Assembly (NCBI RefSeq): GCF_031180885.1
Contig: NZ_JAPSLK010000023.1
Coordinates: forward strand, 49,486-113,485
Direction of reading: 5' to 3'
Origin: Saccharothrix sp.
Lineage (GTDB): Bacteria; Actinomycetota; Actinomycetes; Mycobacteriales; Pseudonocardiaceae
DNA: 64,000 nt
The notes beneath the pieces were generated by a model that saw nothing but the letters and a program-made list of their open reading frames with translations, was not told the DNA's origin and made no database searches. Shown here piece by piece: positions 51,855 through 61,666 of this stretch. Position numbers and translations under genes: made by a program. Numbering within the stretch: position 1 is the first letter of the stretch; each line of letters opens with the position of its first letter.

Positions 51855-54184
51855 CAGTACGGCCACGTCCACTCGCGGACCTCGGGCAGGTCCTCGCCGT
51901 GCTCGCGGATCCACGCGTGGTGGCGGACCCGTTGGTCCTGCATCCGCTGGCGCAGCAGCGCCGCGTGCGACCCCAGGCCGGGGACCCGGTCGATGACGTC
52001 GATGACCAGCCGGTAGCGGTCCATGTCGTTGAGCACCACCATGTCGAACGGCGTGGTCGTGGTGCCGACCTCCTTGTAGCCGCGCACGTGGAGGTTGTCG
52101 TGGTTGGCGCGCCGGTAGGTCAGGCGGTGGATCAGCCACGGGTAGCCGTGGTAGGCGAAGATCACCGGCTTGTCGGTGGTGAACAGCGCGTCGAACTCGC
52201 GGTCCGGCATCCCGTGCGGGTGTTCGGTCTCCGGTTGCAGGCGCATCAGGTCCACCACGTTCACCACGCGGACCCGCAGGTCGGGCAGGTGTTCGCGGAG
52301 CAGCGCGGTGGCCGCCATGACCTCCATCGTCGGCGCGTCGCCGGCGCACGCCAGCACCACGTCCGGCGCGCCCTCGTCGGTGCCCGCCCACTCCCAGATC
52401 CCCGCACCCCGCGCGCAGTGCAGCGCCGCCTCCTCGGGGCTCAGCCAGTCCGGAGTGGGGTTCTTGCCCGACACGATCACGTTGACGTAGTCGCGGCTGC
52501 GCAGGCAGTGGTCCGCCACGGACAGCAGGGTGTTGGTGTCCGGCGGCAGGTAGACCCGGACCACCTCGGCCTTCTTGTTCATCACGTGGTCGATGAAGCC
52601 GGGGTCCTGGTGGGAGAACCCGTTGTGGTCCTGCCGCCACACGTGCGAGGACAGCAGGTAGTTCAGCGACGCCACCGGCCGCCGCCACGGCAGCTTCCGG
52701 TGCGTGCCCAGCCACTTGGCGTGCTGGTTGAACATCGAGTCGACGATGTGGGTGAACGCCTCGTAGCAGTTGAACAGCCCGTGCCGGCCGGTGAGCAGGT
52801 AGCCCTCCAGGAACCCCTGGCACAGGTGCTCGGACAGCACCTCCACCACCCGCCCGTCGCGGGCCAGGTCCTCGTCGGTGGGCAGGGTGTCGGCCTGCCA
52901 CTGCTTGCCGGTCGCCTCGAACACCGCGTCCAGCCGGTTCGACGCGGTCTCGTCCGGGCCGAACAGGCGGAAGTTGCGCTGGTCGGCGTTGAGCTTGAAC
53001 ACGTCCCGCAGCATCCGGCCCAGCGCCCGGGTGGGTTCGGAGGTGGTGGAGCCGTGCTTCTCCACCTCGACGCTGTACGGCCGGACGCCGGGCAGCCGGA
53101 GTTCGCGCAGCAGCAGGCCGCCGTTGGCGTGCGGGGTCGACCCCATCCGCTTCGCCCCGCGCGGGGCGAGGTCCAGCAGTTCCGGCCGGGGTCGGCCCTG
53201 GTCGTCGAACAGCTCCTCGGGGCGGTAGGACCGCAGCCAGGCCTCCAGCAGCCGCAGGTGCTCGGGGTTGTCCCGGACACCGGCCAGCGGGACCTGGTGC
53301 GACCGCCAGGTCCCCTCCACCGGCTTGCCGTCCACTTCGGACGGACCGGTCCAGCCCTTCGGGCTGCGCAGCACGATCATCGGCCACCGGGGCCGTTCGC
53401 CCGAGGTCTTGATGCGCTTGATCCCGTCCAGCACCCGATCCAGGACCTCCGCCATGCGGGCGTGCATCTCCGCCGGATCGTCACCCTCCACATAGGACGG
53501 TGCGTAGCCGTAGCCGCGCAGCAGCGAGTCCAGCTCGTCGTGCGGGACGCGGGCCAGCAGGGTCGGGTTGGCGATCTTGTAGCCGTTGAGGTGCAGGATC
53601 GGCAGCACCGCGCCGTCGCGGATCGGGTCCAGGAACTTCGCCCCGTGCCAACTCGCGGCCAGCGGCCCGGTCTCCGCCTCGCCGTCCCCGACCACGCACG
53701 CCACCAGCAGGTCCGGGTTGTCGAACGCCGCACCGAACGCGTGCGCCAACGAATACCCCAGCTCACCGCCCTCGTGGATGGACCCCGGCACGTCCGGCGC
53801 GACGTGGCTGGGCACCCCGCCGGGGAAGGAGAACTGCCGGAACAGCCGCCGCATCCCGTGCTCGTCGCGCGGCACCTCGGGGTAGTTGTCCCCGTACGAG
53901 CCCTCCAGCCAGGTGTTGGCCAGCAGCGCCGGGCCACCGTGCCCGGGACCGGTCACGAACAGCACGTCCAGGTCCCGTTCCAGGATCACCCGGTTGAGGT
54001 GCGCGTAGACGAAGTTCAGGCCGGGCGTGGTGCCCCAGTGCCCGAGCAGCCGGGGCTTGATGTGCGCGGCCGTCAGGGGCTCGCGCAACAGCGGGTTGTC
54101 CATCAGGTAGATCTGGCCCGCGGACAGGTAGTTGGCCGCGCGCCAGTAGGCGTCCACCAGGTCCACGCGGTCGCTCGCCGACAT
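51854..54184 (-). CDS. xfp: Phosphoketolase (Xfp family)
   Basis: 776 aa thiamine-diphosphate enzyme. It has [18 protein letters not shown] at the start, the TPP motif '[16 protein letters not shown]', '[10 protein letters not shown]' and the family-specific ending '[15 protein letters not shown]'. It splits xylulose-5-phosphate and/or fructose-6-phosphate to acetyl phosphate plus an aldose phosphate. With acetate kinase co-translated downstream and a universal stress protein 1 bp upstream, it can yield ATP without oxidative steps, fitting low-oxygen or maintenance metabolism. Confidence 0.94.
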   Translation of the reverse strand: MSASDRVDLVDAYWRAANYLSAGQIYLMDNPLLREPLTAAHIKPRLLGHWGTTPGLNFVYAHLNRVILERDLDVLFVTGPGHGGPALLANTWLEGSYGDNYPEVPRDEHGMRRLFRQFSFPGGVPSHVAPDVPGSIHEGGELGYSLAHAFGAAFDNPDLLVACVVGDGEAETGPLAASWHGAKFLDPIRDGAVLPILHLNGYKIANPTLLARVPHDELDSLLRGYGYAPSYVEGDDPAEMHARMAEVLDRVLDGIKRIKTSGERPRWPMIVLRSPKGWTGPSEVDGKPVEGTWRSHQVPLAGVRDNPEHLRLLEAWLRSYRPEELFDDQGRPRPELLDLAPRGAKRMGSTPHANGGLLLRELRLPGVRPYSVEVEKHGSTTSEPTRALGRMLRDVFKLNADQRNFRLFGPDETASNRLDAVFEATGKQWQADTLPTDEDLARDGRVVEVLSEHLCQGFLEGYLLTGRHGLFNCYEAFTHIVDSMFNQHAKWLGTHRKLPWRRPVASLNYLLSSHVWRQDHNGFSHQDPGFIDHVMNKKAEVVRVYLPPDTNTLLSVADHCLRSRDYVNVIVSGKNPTPDWLSPEEAALHCARGAGIWEWAGTDEGAPDVVLACAGDAPTMEVMAATALLREHLPDLRVRVVNVVDLMRLQPETEHPHGMPDREFDALFTTDKPVIFAYHGYPWLIHRLTYRRANHDNLHVRGYKEVGTTTTPFDMVVLNDMDRYRLVIDVIDRVPGLGSHAALLRQRMQDQRVRHHAWIREHGEDLPEVREWTWPY

Positions 54185-54185
54185 C

Positions 54186-55055
54186 TCACTCCCCGTCGAT
54201 CGGCCGGACGACGGCGAGCGGGCAGGTCGCGTGGTGCACCAGCGCCTGGCTGGTCGAGCCGAGCAGCATCCCGGTGAAACCGCCGCGCCCCCGGCTGCCC
54301 ACCACCAGCAACCGCGCGCCCTCCGCCTCGGCCAGCAAAGCACGCACCGGCCGGTCCCGCACCACGACCCGCTCCACCGCCACGTCCGGGTACTTCTCCG
54401 CGTGGCCCGCGAGCCGTTCCGCGAGCACGCGGTGCTCGGCGGCCTCGACCTGGTCCCAGTCCACGGTCAGCAGGCTGTCGTACAGGCCGTCGATCGAGAA
54501 GTCGCTCCACACGTGCACCGCCTTGAGCGGGGCGTTGCGGGCGGAGGCCGCCTCGAACGCGAAGTCCACGGCCTGCTCGCTCGCCGGCGACCCGTCCACT
54601 CCGACCACGACCGGGCCGGCCTCGTGATCCTCGCCGCGCACGACGACCACCGGGCACTTGCCGTGCGCAGCCAATGCCACCGCCACCGACCCCACGACCA
54701 ACCCGGTGAACCCGCCCAGCCCGCGCGACCCGAGCACGACCATCCGCGCCCGCTCCGACTCCCACACCATCGCGCCGGCCGCGCCGGAGAACTCCAGCAC
54801 CGCCTCCACCGGCACGTCCGCGGCGGCCTTCGCGGCGGCCTCGGCCTCGGCCAGCCACTGCCGGCCCTGCTCCTCCACCGCCTCCCGCACCTCGTGCCCG
54901 CTCAGCACGATGTCCGGGTAACCCCGGGTCGGCACCAGGTACGCGTGCACCAACCGCAACGGCGCCCGACGCCGCGCCGCCTCCCGGGCCGCCCACGCCA
55001 CCGCCGACAACGCCGACGCCGACCCGTCCACACCCACCACGATCGGGGAACTCAT
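54186..55055 (-). CDS. Universal stress protein, tandem UspA domains
   Basis: 289 aa with two UspA domains. Each starts with [12 protein letters not shown] strands (residues ~4 and ~145) and ends with the ATP-binding G-2x-G-9x-G(S/T) motif: '[15 protein letters not shown]' and '[15 protein letters not shown]'. Tandem Usp proteins of this type are hypoxia/dormancy-induced in mycobacteria (DosR regulon). It is the first gene of the Usp-phosphoketolase-acetate kinase unit. Start ATG 55055 with GAGAGGA upstream. Confidence 0.92.
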   Translation of the reverse strand: MSSPIVVGVDGSASALSAVAWAAREAARRRAPLRLVHAYLVPTRGYPDIVLSGHEVREAVEEQGRQWLAEAEAAAKAAADVPVEAVLEFSGAAGAMVWESERARMVVLGSRGLGGFTGLVVGSVAVALAAHGKCPVVVVRGEDHEAGPVVVGVDGSPASEQAVDFAFEAASARNAPLKAVHVWSDFSIDGLYDSLLTVDWDQVEAAEHRVLAERLAGHAEKYPDVAVERVVVRDRPVRALLAEAEGARLLVVGSRGRGGFTGMLLGSTSQALVHHATCPLAVVRPIDGE

Positions 55056-55283
55056 CACGGTCCTCTCGCTCGACTGGTCGCCTCCCCAGGGTCGCCCCGG
55101 ACGACCGGTTCGGCAGCGCTCACCGGTCACCGCGCGGCCGGGACCACCACAGCCCCCGGCCGGGACCTTCGCCCCGGTTCGCCCGCGGCCCGCGCGGGAC
55201 CGAGCGCTCGGCGGGCGAGCGGGAGCGCACCGCGCTGACCGTGAACCAGGCCGCCGCCTGCGCAGACCGCGTCCGACCCCCGG

Positions 55284-55673
55284 CTAACCGGCGGCGCGCG
55301 GCAGGGACGCCAGTTCCGCGCCGCCCGACCCGGCCGGCCGGATCGCGCGCGGGTCGCCAGGGTGCCGGTCCAGCAGCAGGTCCGTGGCGAAGCGCGCGAC
55401 CTCGGCGGGCGGCGGCACCGCGTGGCCACCCATGTAGGCGAGCACGACCTCGTCAGTGGTCGTCTCGATCGCACCCGACCAGCCGAACTCCTCGTCCCAC
55501 AGCAGCGCCACGTCCCACTCGGGGAAGGACGGGATGCGCCCCTCCAGCGCCACGTAGGCGTTCGCCGGCGGACCGGCGTCCACGCACACGCACTCGCTGC
55601 CCAACCCCAGCGCCGCCGCCACCTGGTCCACGTAACGCCGCAACCGCCGGGCCGTCGTGTCGTCGAAGTCCAT
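55284..55673 (-). CDS. DUF6292-like small protein
   Basis: 129 aa. The pattern DDTTARRLRRYVDQVAAALGL, 'GRIPSFPEWDVALLWDEEFGW' and LAYMGGHAVPPPAEVARFA resembles the Pseudonocardiales family I recall as DUF6292, without a known function. It lies in a minus-strand row of stress/signalling genes (STAS upstream, Usp downstream). The start (ATG 55673, GTG 55679 or 55688) is uncertain. About 230 bp without a gene separate it from the Usp start. Confidence 0.6.
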   Translation of the reverse strand: MDFDDTTARRLRRYVDQVAAALGLGSECVCVDAGPPANAYVALEGRIPSFPEWDVALLWDEEFGWSGAIETTTDEVVLAYMGGHAVPPPAEVARFATDLLLDRHPGDPRAIRPAGSGGAELASLPRAAG

Positions 55674-55752
55674 CTCCACCGCGACCACCCCCTGCCGTGC
55701 CCGCCGCCTACCCGCATCAGTCGGCCGCGAAACCCCGATGGGCGCCGTTCGC

Positions 55753-56130
55753 TCAGGTGGTCGCGAGCCGAACGGCGGCAAGGGCGGCGGTCGCGGTCGG
55801 GTGCACCGGCAGGACGTGGTCGACCTGGGCGGCGACCAGCGGGCGCAGCACGGCGCGGTTGTCGGCGACCACCGCGAACGCGATCCCGAGCCGCCGGGCC
55901 GCGTGGTGGGCGTTGACCAGGATGGCGATGCCGATGGAGGCCAGGAAGGTGACCCGGCGCAGGTCGAGGACCAGCGCGACCGGGTGTTGGTCGAGCAGTC
56001 CGCGCAGTTCGCCGGACACGTGCTGCTGGGACACCGCGTCGACCTGGCCCGCGAAGGTGGCCATCGCGACGCCCGCCAACACCTCGGTCTCGACGTGGAC
56101 GAGGCCCATGGGCGTGCCGTCACCGGTCAT
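55753..56130 (-). CDS. STAS-domain anti-anti-sigma factor
   Basis: 125 aa single STAS domain. 'AMATFAGQVDAVSQQHVSGEL' is followed by LVLDLRRVTFLASIGIAILV, where the serine in LASIG is the expected phosphorylation site of SpoIIAA-like antagonists, and ends with VLPVHPTATAAL. It would bind an anti-sigma kinase and be controlled by phosphorylation. Start ATG 56130 with GGGGAGGAG upstream. A Ser/Thr kinase gene lies 58 bp upstream on the same strand. Confidence 0.85.
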   Translation of the reverse strand: MTGDGTPMGLVHVETEVLAGVAMATFAGQVDAVSQQHVSGELRGLLDQHPVALVLDLRRVTFLASIGIAILVNAHHAARRLGIAFAVVADNRAVLRPLVAAQVDHVLPVHPTATAALAAVRLATT

Positions 56131-56188
56131 CGTGCTCCTCCCCGTGCTCATTCGGAGGCGTACCCGGTGGGCCGTTCGGCGAACCGCG

Positions 56189-57139
56189 TCAGCGGGTGCC
56201 CGACGGGGTGGTCGTCGTGGTCGGGGAGGGTGGGGACGGGCTCGACTCCATCAGGGGCGCGTGCAGCGCGGTGACCAGGACGGCGATCGGGACGAGGGCC
56301 GCGCCGACGAGCGCCGGGCGCCACCTGCGCCGGTCGGGTGCCGTGTCCACGGCGGTGGGGGTTTCGCGGTGGCGCAGGGCGTGGGCGCAGGCGAGGGCCG
56401 TGGGTCGTCTTCGGGGGACCAGGGAGGTCATCAGGGCGAGCAGGCGGGTCAGGTCGTCGGGGAGGTCGGACGGGATGCGGGCGGGGCGGTGCAGGCGGGC
56501 CACGGCGGCGTCGGCGGTGCCGCCGGGGTACTCGCGGCGGCCGGTCAGGCACTCCAGCAGGAGCAGGCCCAGGGCGTAGACGTCGGTGGCGGCGCTGACC
56601 TCCTCGCCGCGGACCTGTTCGGGGGCGAGGTAGGCCGCCGTGCCCATGATCCGGTTCGACCTGGTCAGGTGCGGGGTGTCCAGGCGGCGGGCCAGGCCGA
56701 AGTCGGCCAGGTGGGGGCGGCCGTCCCGGTCGAGCAGCACGTTGCCCGGCTTGACGTCCCGGTGCACCACGCCCCGCGCGTGCACGTGGTCCAGGGCCTC
56801 GGCCAGCGCGATCCCGAGTTCCCGCACTCTTTCCAGGCCCAACGGCCCGGACTCCAGCTCTTCCCGCAGCGTCCGCCCCTCGATCAACCGCATGACGACG
56901 AACGACACCGGCCCGTCCGCGCCCGCGTCGAACACCGGCACCAGCCCCGGGTGGTCCAGCCCGGCCAACACCCGCACCTCGTGCCCGAACCGCCGCAACG
57001 CCTCCGACTCACCCCGGACCAGCTTCACCGCGACGGGCCGCCCCAGCACCCGGTCCCAGCCCCGCCGCACCTCCCCCATGCCGCCCTTGCCCAGCAGATC
57101 GCCCAACACGTAACGCCCGGCCAACACACCCGACGACAC
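56189..57139 (-). CDS. PASTA-less membrane Ser/Thr protein kinase
   Basis: 316 aa Hanks-type kinase. It has the glycine loop GKGGMGEV, Lys K39 in AVKLV, catalytic loop HRDVKPGNVLL, DFG, 'GTAAYLAPEQ' and a single C-terminal membrane helix (VGAALVPIAVLVTALHA). Only a short Ser/Pro/Thr tail lies outside, so no extracytoplasmic sensor is present. The start GTG 57139 has GGAAGGGA 8 nt upstream. It is divergent from the TetR gene and heads the row STAS-DUF6292-Usp-Xfp-AckA. Confidence 0.88.
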   Translation of the reverse strand: MSSGVLAGRYVLGDLLGKGGMGEVRRGWDRVLGRPVAVKLVRGESEALRRFGHEVRVLAGLDHPGLVPVFDAGADGPVSFVVMRLIEGRTLREELESGPLGLERVRELGIALAEALDHVHARGVVHRDVKPGNVLLDRDGRPHLADFGLARRLDTPHLTRSNRIMGTAAYLAPEQVRGEEVSAATDVYALGLLLLECLTGRREYPGGTADAAVARLHRPARIPSDLPDDLTRLLALMTSLVPRRRPTALACAHALRHRETPTAVDTAPDRRRWRPALVGAALVPIAVLVTALHAPLMESSPSPPSPTTTTTPSGTR

Positions 57140-57274
57140 CGACGCGGTCCCTTCCGTTGGCGGCACGACCCCACGGTCTACCTCGCCCCCGCACCGCGGA
57201 AACATCACCACTTCGGCATCCCGCACACGATCTTGGTCAGTCCCCCGCCGGCGCCCCTGACGCCGTCGCGGGGT

Positions 57275-57298
57275 ATCTTGGAACCTCCAGTTCAAGAT
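57275..57298. promoter_or_regulatory. Inverted repeat, candidate TetR operator
   Basis: ATCTTGGAAC (57275-57284) and GTTCAAGAT (57290-57298) form a near-perfect inverted repeat 12 bp upstream of the TetR start codon, a typical autoregulatory position. Confidence 0.6.
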
Positions 57299-57310
57299 GG
57301 CGAGGACCGG

Positions 57311-57889
57311 ATGCCCGACGTCAAGCACTTCGACCCGGAGGCCGCGCTCGACACCGTCGTGCGGCTGTTCTGGCGGCGCGGCGTGGCCACGACCGGGATC
57401 CAGGACATCGTGGACGCGACCGGGCTCAACCGGTCCAGCCTGTACTCGACGTTCGGCGGCAAGCAGGAGCTGTACCGGGCCGCCCTGGAGCGCTACGTCG
57501 ACGAACGGTCCAACCTGGCGCCCCTCGAACAGGACGACCGCGGCCTCCCGGCCATCACCGACTTCTTCCACCGCCTGATCGACGTCCGCTGCGCCGGCGA
57601 GCACGCGCGCTGGGGCTGCATGGTCTCCAACGCCCACGCGGGCACCGAGAACGACGACCCGCAGGTGCGCGCCCTGCTCGACCGGCAGCACCAGCGCCTG
57701 CGCGACGCCCTGCTCAAGGCGCTGCGCACCGCCCAGAGCCGCGGCCAACTCGACACCGACCCCGAAGCCGCCGCCTCGGTCCTCGCCCTCCTCGCCCACG
57801 CCGTCAACCTCCGCTCCCGCGCCGGAGCCGACGCACAGGACCTGCGCGACACCGTGGACGCCGCCCTCGCCATGATCACCCGAAGGTGA
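57311..57889 (+). CDS. TetR-family regulator
   Basis: 192 aa. The N-terminal HTH (ALDTVVRLFWRRGVATTGIQ, then DIVDATGLNRSSLYSTFGGK) matches the AcrR/YxaF-like branch, followed by a C-terminal ligand domain with 'RCAGEHARWGCMVSNAHAG', the TetR_C_16-like region with a cysteine and histidine. Start ATG 57311 with CGAGGA upstream. It probably represses its own promoter through the inverted repeat at 57275-57298. The target is unknown. Confidence 0.88.
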   Translation: MPDVKHFDPEAALDTVVRLFWRRGVATTGIQDIVDATGLNRSSLYSTFGGKQELYRAALERYVDERSNLAPLEQDDRGLPAITDFFHRLIDVRCAGEHARWGCMVSNAHAGTENDDPQVRALLDRQHQRLRDALLKALRTAQSRGQLDTDPEAAASVLALLAHAVNLRSRAGADAQDLRDTVDAALAMITRR

Positions 57890-57981
57890 TTACGAGCCCC
57901 TTACGTCCGCCGTCCCGCCCTCTCCCCCGCCACCCGCGCCCCGCCACACTCGGTCCGAGCCGGGTGACGGGAGGTAATCGG

Positions 57982-59082
57982 GTGAACACGAGGTGGCGCA
58001 CCGCGTTGACCGCGAGCGCGCTGGTCGTGCTGACGGCGGGCACCGCCGCGGCGGACGACGGGACCGGGTGGGAGCGGGTCGCGGCGCCGGACTCGGGGCT
58101 GGAGTACCTGCTCGAGGACGTGTCGGCCACCGGGCCGGACACCGCGTACGCCGTGGGGTTCACGGAGGTCGGCGGCGGGTTGGTCGTGCTGCGGTGGGAC
58201 GGGGTCGAGTGGGCTTCGGAAAGCGGTTTCCCCGCCACCGCGTACTCGACGCTGCGGGGCGTGCACGCGCGGGGCGACCGGGTGTTCGCGGCCGGCCAGG
58301 ACTACGTCGACGGCGTCGCCCGGCCGCTGCTGCTGACCCGCAACGGCGGGTGGAGCAAGGCCCTGGGGACCACGCCGGCCGGTGACCAGGGCCGGTTCAC
58401 CGACGTGGTGGCGGTGTCCGACACGACCGCGTGGGCCGTCGGGCACGAGGGCTCGGGCCTGGTCGAACGCCCGGTCGCGCACCGGTGGAACGGCACGGCG
58501 TTGCAGCGCTTCGCCCTCCCGGCCGCGGGCAGCTACGCCAAGGCCGAGGCGGTCGCCGGGTCGGCGCAGATCTGGGCGGTGGGCACGGAAGGCGGGCTCG
58601 CCGGCGCGCAGTCCCGGGGCCTGTCCTGGCGTTGGAACGGCACGGGCTGGACCGCCGTCCCGGTGCCGGCCTTCGGAGCGCACCAGGTGGAGCTGACCGA
58701 CGTCGTGGTCACCGACCGGCAGGTGTGGGCCGTCGGCCGGGCGGACGCGCAACCGTTGGTGCTGCGGTGGAACGGCGTCGCGTGGGACCGCGCGGCACTG
58801 CCGACCGCGTTCGCGCCGACGCGCATCAACGCCGCCGCGGACGACGGTCGGGGCGGCCTGTGGGTGGCGGGCGAGGCCCGCGCCGGGCGGGACGCGACCC
58901 CGTTGCTGGCCCGGTACGACGGCTCGTGGCGGCCGGCGACGCTCTCGGCGGACCTGTCCCACACCGCGTTGCGCGGCGTCACCCAGGTGCCGGGCACGGC
59001 CACCACGTGGGCGGTCGGCAGGCACTTCCGCAGCGGCACGTACTGCTCCGGCTGCCGTGCCTCCATCGCGACCAACGGCTGA
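57982..59082 (+). CDS. Secreted beta-propeller-like protein with AWAVG repeats
   Basis: 366 aa. A signal peptide (MNTRWRTALTASALVVLTAG, cleavage after TAAA) precedes at least five repeats of about 50 residues, each with a short 'DxxxWAVG' or 'AYAVG' strand and a 'RWNG' turn. This is typical of secreted actinobacterial propeller-like proteins without assigned function. The C-terminus has a CSGC pair. Start GTG 57982 with GGGAGG 7 nt upstream. Followed by a strong bidirectional hairpin. Confidence 0.75.
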   Translation: MNTRWRTALTASALVVLTAGTAAADDGTGWERVAAPDSGLEYLLEDVSATGPDTAYAVGFTEVGGGLVVLRWDGVEWASESGFPATAYSTLRGVHARGDRVFAAGQDYVDGVARPLLLTRNGGWSKALGTTPAGDQGRFTDVVAVSDTTAWAVGHEGSGLVERPVAHRWNGTALQRFALPAAGSYAKAEAVAGSAQIWAVGTEGGLAGAQSRGLSWRWNGTGWTAVPVPAFGAHQVELTDVVVTDRQVWAVGRADAQPLVLRWNGVAWDRAALPTAFAPTRINAAADDGRGGLWVAGEARAGRDATPLLARYDGSWRPATLSADLSHTALRGVTQVPGTATTWAVGRHFRSGTYCSGCRASIATNG

Positions 59083-59090
59083 CGCCGCGA

Positions 59091-59124
59091 GTGGCGGGCT
59101 TCCCCCGAACGGGAAGCCCGCCAC
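59091..59124. terminator. Bidirectional hairpin terminator
   Basis: Perfect 14-bp arms (GTGGCGGGCTTCCC at 59091-59104 and its complement at 59111-59124) with a 6-nt loop, between the converging propeller-like and haloperoxidase-like genes. Confidence 0.85.
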
Positions 59125-59130
59125 CGCGCG

Positions 59131-60676
59131 TCAGGCGATGAACCGGACGCAGGAGTTGCTGATCCAGCCCTTCTGGCCCTTCAGGAAACCGCTGTCCACG
59201 GTGACGTACTGCGCCACGCCGTCACTGCTGGCGAAGTGCACCTGCAGCGCGGTGTCCCGGTTCGGCGAGGCGTGGTAGTCCTTCAGGGTCCCGTTGCTGA
59301 AGGTCTTGTAGAGGTCGCCGAAGGAGCAGCCGACCACGCCGGGCGTCGCCGCGCCCGCGACCCGCACGAACCGCACCGCCGCGCTCTCGGCCATCGACTT
59401 GCCCGATGAAACGCCGTAGTCGCCGTCGAACTGGAAGTGCACGCCCAGGTAGATCCGGCTGCGCGCGTTCTCCACCGCCGCGGCGGTGAAGCTGGTGAAC
59501 GTGCGCGTCACACCCTGCGCGAACGGGTCGTCGGTGGTGGCGGTGAAGGTGATGTCGTCGGTGCCGAAGAACGACTTCATCGCGCCCGCCCACGCGCCGC
59601 CGAAGGTGGCGTGACCGGAGGTGTAGGCCGGGAACGGCGGCGAGAACGGCGTGCCGTCGCGGTGCTTCGACAGCGGACGCCAGTTCGGGTCCGGGTCGGT
59701 GGCCGCGTTGCCGTCGGTGTCGGCGAGCTGGACGGCCGTCTCGGGCCGCCACAGGTCGAGGTCGGTCTGGTACTTGCGGTCCCAGGCCACGATCCCCGCG
59801 TCGCCCATCGCCAGGGCGACCAGTGCGAACAGGCGCGCCTTCTCGGCCAGGCCCAGGCCGCGCTGGTTGGCGACGATCTGGGTGTGCGCGAACAGCTGGC
59901 CCGGAGGCTTGTAGGTGCCGTCCAGGTCGTTGGCCCAGAAGTGCGCGATCTGGGTCTGCTCGGCGGTGCGCGTGGTGGAGTTGACGCTGCCCAGGCTCTT
60001 GACCTCGTTGAGCTGCGCGGCGTATTCCGGGCCGGCCAGCAGCGAGGTCATCGACGAGTAGCCGGCCGGGTGCTGCGGCCGGTACTGGGTCGCCGAGGTC
60101 ATGGTGAACGGCTTGACCTTGCCCCAGTTCGGGGTCGCCGCGTCACCGGAGCCGGTCGGCCGCCAGTGGCCGGGCGCGGTGTTCACCGGGTACGCCGTGG
60201 TGTCCCCGGAGCCGTCGTTGGTGCGGTTGGCCACGATCGCCGCGGCGGCGGCCTTGCCCAGACCGGTGCCGTTGCCGGTGTCGGACCCCGCGCCCGCCAA
60301 GGCCCCGGCGAGTTCGTCGGAGAAGTCCTGGCCGGGGAACGCCGCCACCAGCGCGTCGTGCGCGGCGTGGGCGACGGCGTGGCGCACCGACGCGGTCGGC
60401 GCTTCGGCCTTGTAGACGTAGGGCTGCCCCGTGCTGGTGATGGAGTTGACCGCGTCGTAGATCGCGGCGTGCACCATCGCGCCGCCTCTGGCCAGCGGAC
60501 CGGGTGCTCCGCCCACGGCTTTGTAGGTTTCCAGCAGGACGTCGTTCCAGTACAGGACCGGGTCGCTCGCGGGTGCCGCCGAAGCGGGCTGGACCAGCCC
60601 GCCGAGGGTGCCCCCCCACCGTCAACGTCGTCACGGCCAGCAGGCCGAGGCGTCGTCGTGCCGTCATCCGGCTCAT
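59131..60676 (-). pseudogene. Vanadium-haloperoxidase-like (PAP2 fold) secreted protein, frameshifted
   Basis: From 60516 downward one frame encodes a long PAP2/vanadium-haloperoxidase domain: KYQTDLDLWRP, 'PPFPAYTSGHATFGGAWAGA' (S-G-H) and ARSRIYLGVHFQFD (R-x5-H). A C-terminal SH3-like region is extra. The signal peptide MSRMTARRRLGLLAVTTLTV (ATG 60676, AAGGAG upstream) is in another frame. The two frames join at a run of seven G (coding strand; 60611-60617). Removing one G gives a continuous 'TLGGLVQPASAAPASDPVLYW'. It is either a sequencing error, phase variation or a true lesion. Function: halide oxidation or phosphatase. Confidence 0.75.
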
Positions 60677-60866
60677 CTCGCTCCTTGGTGTCGCCATTGG
60701 TGTCGCCATCCCCCTCCTCCCCGCCCGCGTCCCGCGCCCGGCGGAGGAGAGCGGCGGTGCCCGCCGCGCGAACGATCATCGGTTCGGCCGGCGGGGCCGG
60801 GGAGGGGAGAAGCGGACACGACCGGAACCGGACAGACGCTGAGAACCGCGTGCCAGCAACAAAAAA

Positions 60867-60890
60867 GGGGATGCCCGGTTGGGCATCCCC
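60867..60890 (-). terminator. Rho-independent terminator of the LuxR gene
   Basis: Perfect 10-bp stem GGGGATGCCC with 4-nt loop GGTT, followed on the minus strand by six T. Outer GCAACA/TGTTGC bases extend it. This is the only classical intrinsic terminator with a T-tract in the window. Confidence 0.9.
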
Positions 60891-60904
60891 TGTTGCGGTC
60901 GGAC

Positions 60905-61558
60905 TCAGACCCAGCCGAGCCGGGTCGCGGCGACTCCCAGCGACAGCCGGTTCGTGGCGCCCACCCGCGCCGCGAGCCGTTCCATGTGCCGCCGCACCGA
61001 ACGCGTGCTCAGCCCGAGCATCCGGGCGATCGTGTCGTCCTTGAACCCGTTGGCCGCCAGCCGCACTATCCGTTGCTGCACGGCGGAAAGACCGTCGGCC
61101 GGGGTGCGGTCACCGTCCCCGAGCGGCACCGCGTCCGTCCACAGGGCGTCGAAGTACGCGGCCGTCAACGCGACCAGTTCCGGCGCCCGCACCACCACCG
61201 CCCCCGCCGGACCCGACCGCAGCACCGCAACGTCGTCGACCACCAGAAGTCCCGTGGCCGGGCGGTTGCGCAGCACCCGCACCTCCTCGACGCCCTGCGC
61301 GAGCGACGTGGCCGTGTTGTCGTCCAAGGCGTTCGCGGTGTAGATCGTGCGCCGGCGCACCCCGACGAGGCCCCAGTCGTCCGGGTGGTGTCCCGGCTGG
61401 TCGTCCACGGACAGCAGCCGGGCCTCCACGTGGGCGTTGCGCAGCAGTCCGCGTTCCAACCGGTCGATCTCGGCGCGGTCGGTCACGCCGCGCGCGGCGT
61501 GGTGCGACGGTCTCGTGCAGTGGCATCTCAGGTACGGCGGCAGCAGTTCTCGCGACAA
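60905..61558 (-). CDS. LuxR-type HTH regulator
   Basis: 217 aa at most. The C-terminal HTH is 'LSAVQQRIVRLAANGFKDD' followed by TIARMLGLSTRSVRRHMERL. The N-terminal ~140 residues contain a PLD-like or GAF-like fold typical of actinobacterial orphan LuxR proteins (RRRTIYTANALDDN). Start TTG 61558 with GGGGG upstream, or GTG 61486. Candidate promoter on the minus strand: TGGACG (61642-61647) and TAGGAT (61619-61624), 17 bp apart. It ends at the T-tailed terminator. Confidence 0.8.
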   Translation of the reverse strand: MSRELLPPYLRCHCTRPSHHAARGVTDRAEIDRLERGLLRNAHVEARLLSVDDQPGHHPDDWGLVGVRRRTIYTANALDDNTATSLAQGVEEVRVLRNRPATGLLVVDDVAVLRSGPAGAVVVRAPELVALTAAYFDALWTDAVPLGDGDRTPADGLSAVQQRIVRLAANGFKDDTIARMLGLSTRSVRRHMERLAARVGATNRLSLGVAATRLGWV

Positions 61559-61642
61559 TTTCGCACCCCCATGATCAACCCCCGGCGCCCCTTTCCCCAG
61601 CAGTGGCGCGTGATCGAAATCCTAGGTGCGACAACGCTTGCC

Positions 61643-61666
61643 GTCCACATTCAGTCTATTGTGGAC
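61643..61666. promoter_or_regulatory. Inverted repeat between ccdA and the LuxR gene
   Basis: GTCCACA (61643-61649) and TGTGGAC (61660-61666) are perfect 7-bp arms right after the ccdA stop. The repeat overlaps the predicted -35 of the LuxR gene. It may be an operator or a weak terminator. Confidence 0.45.

Noticed and set aside
60143..60709. Separate small secreted protein starting with the signal peptide near 60676
   Set aside because: After about 22 residues the translation loses protein character exactly at the seven-G tract; it is better explained as the frameshifted N-terminus of the haloperoxidase-like gene.
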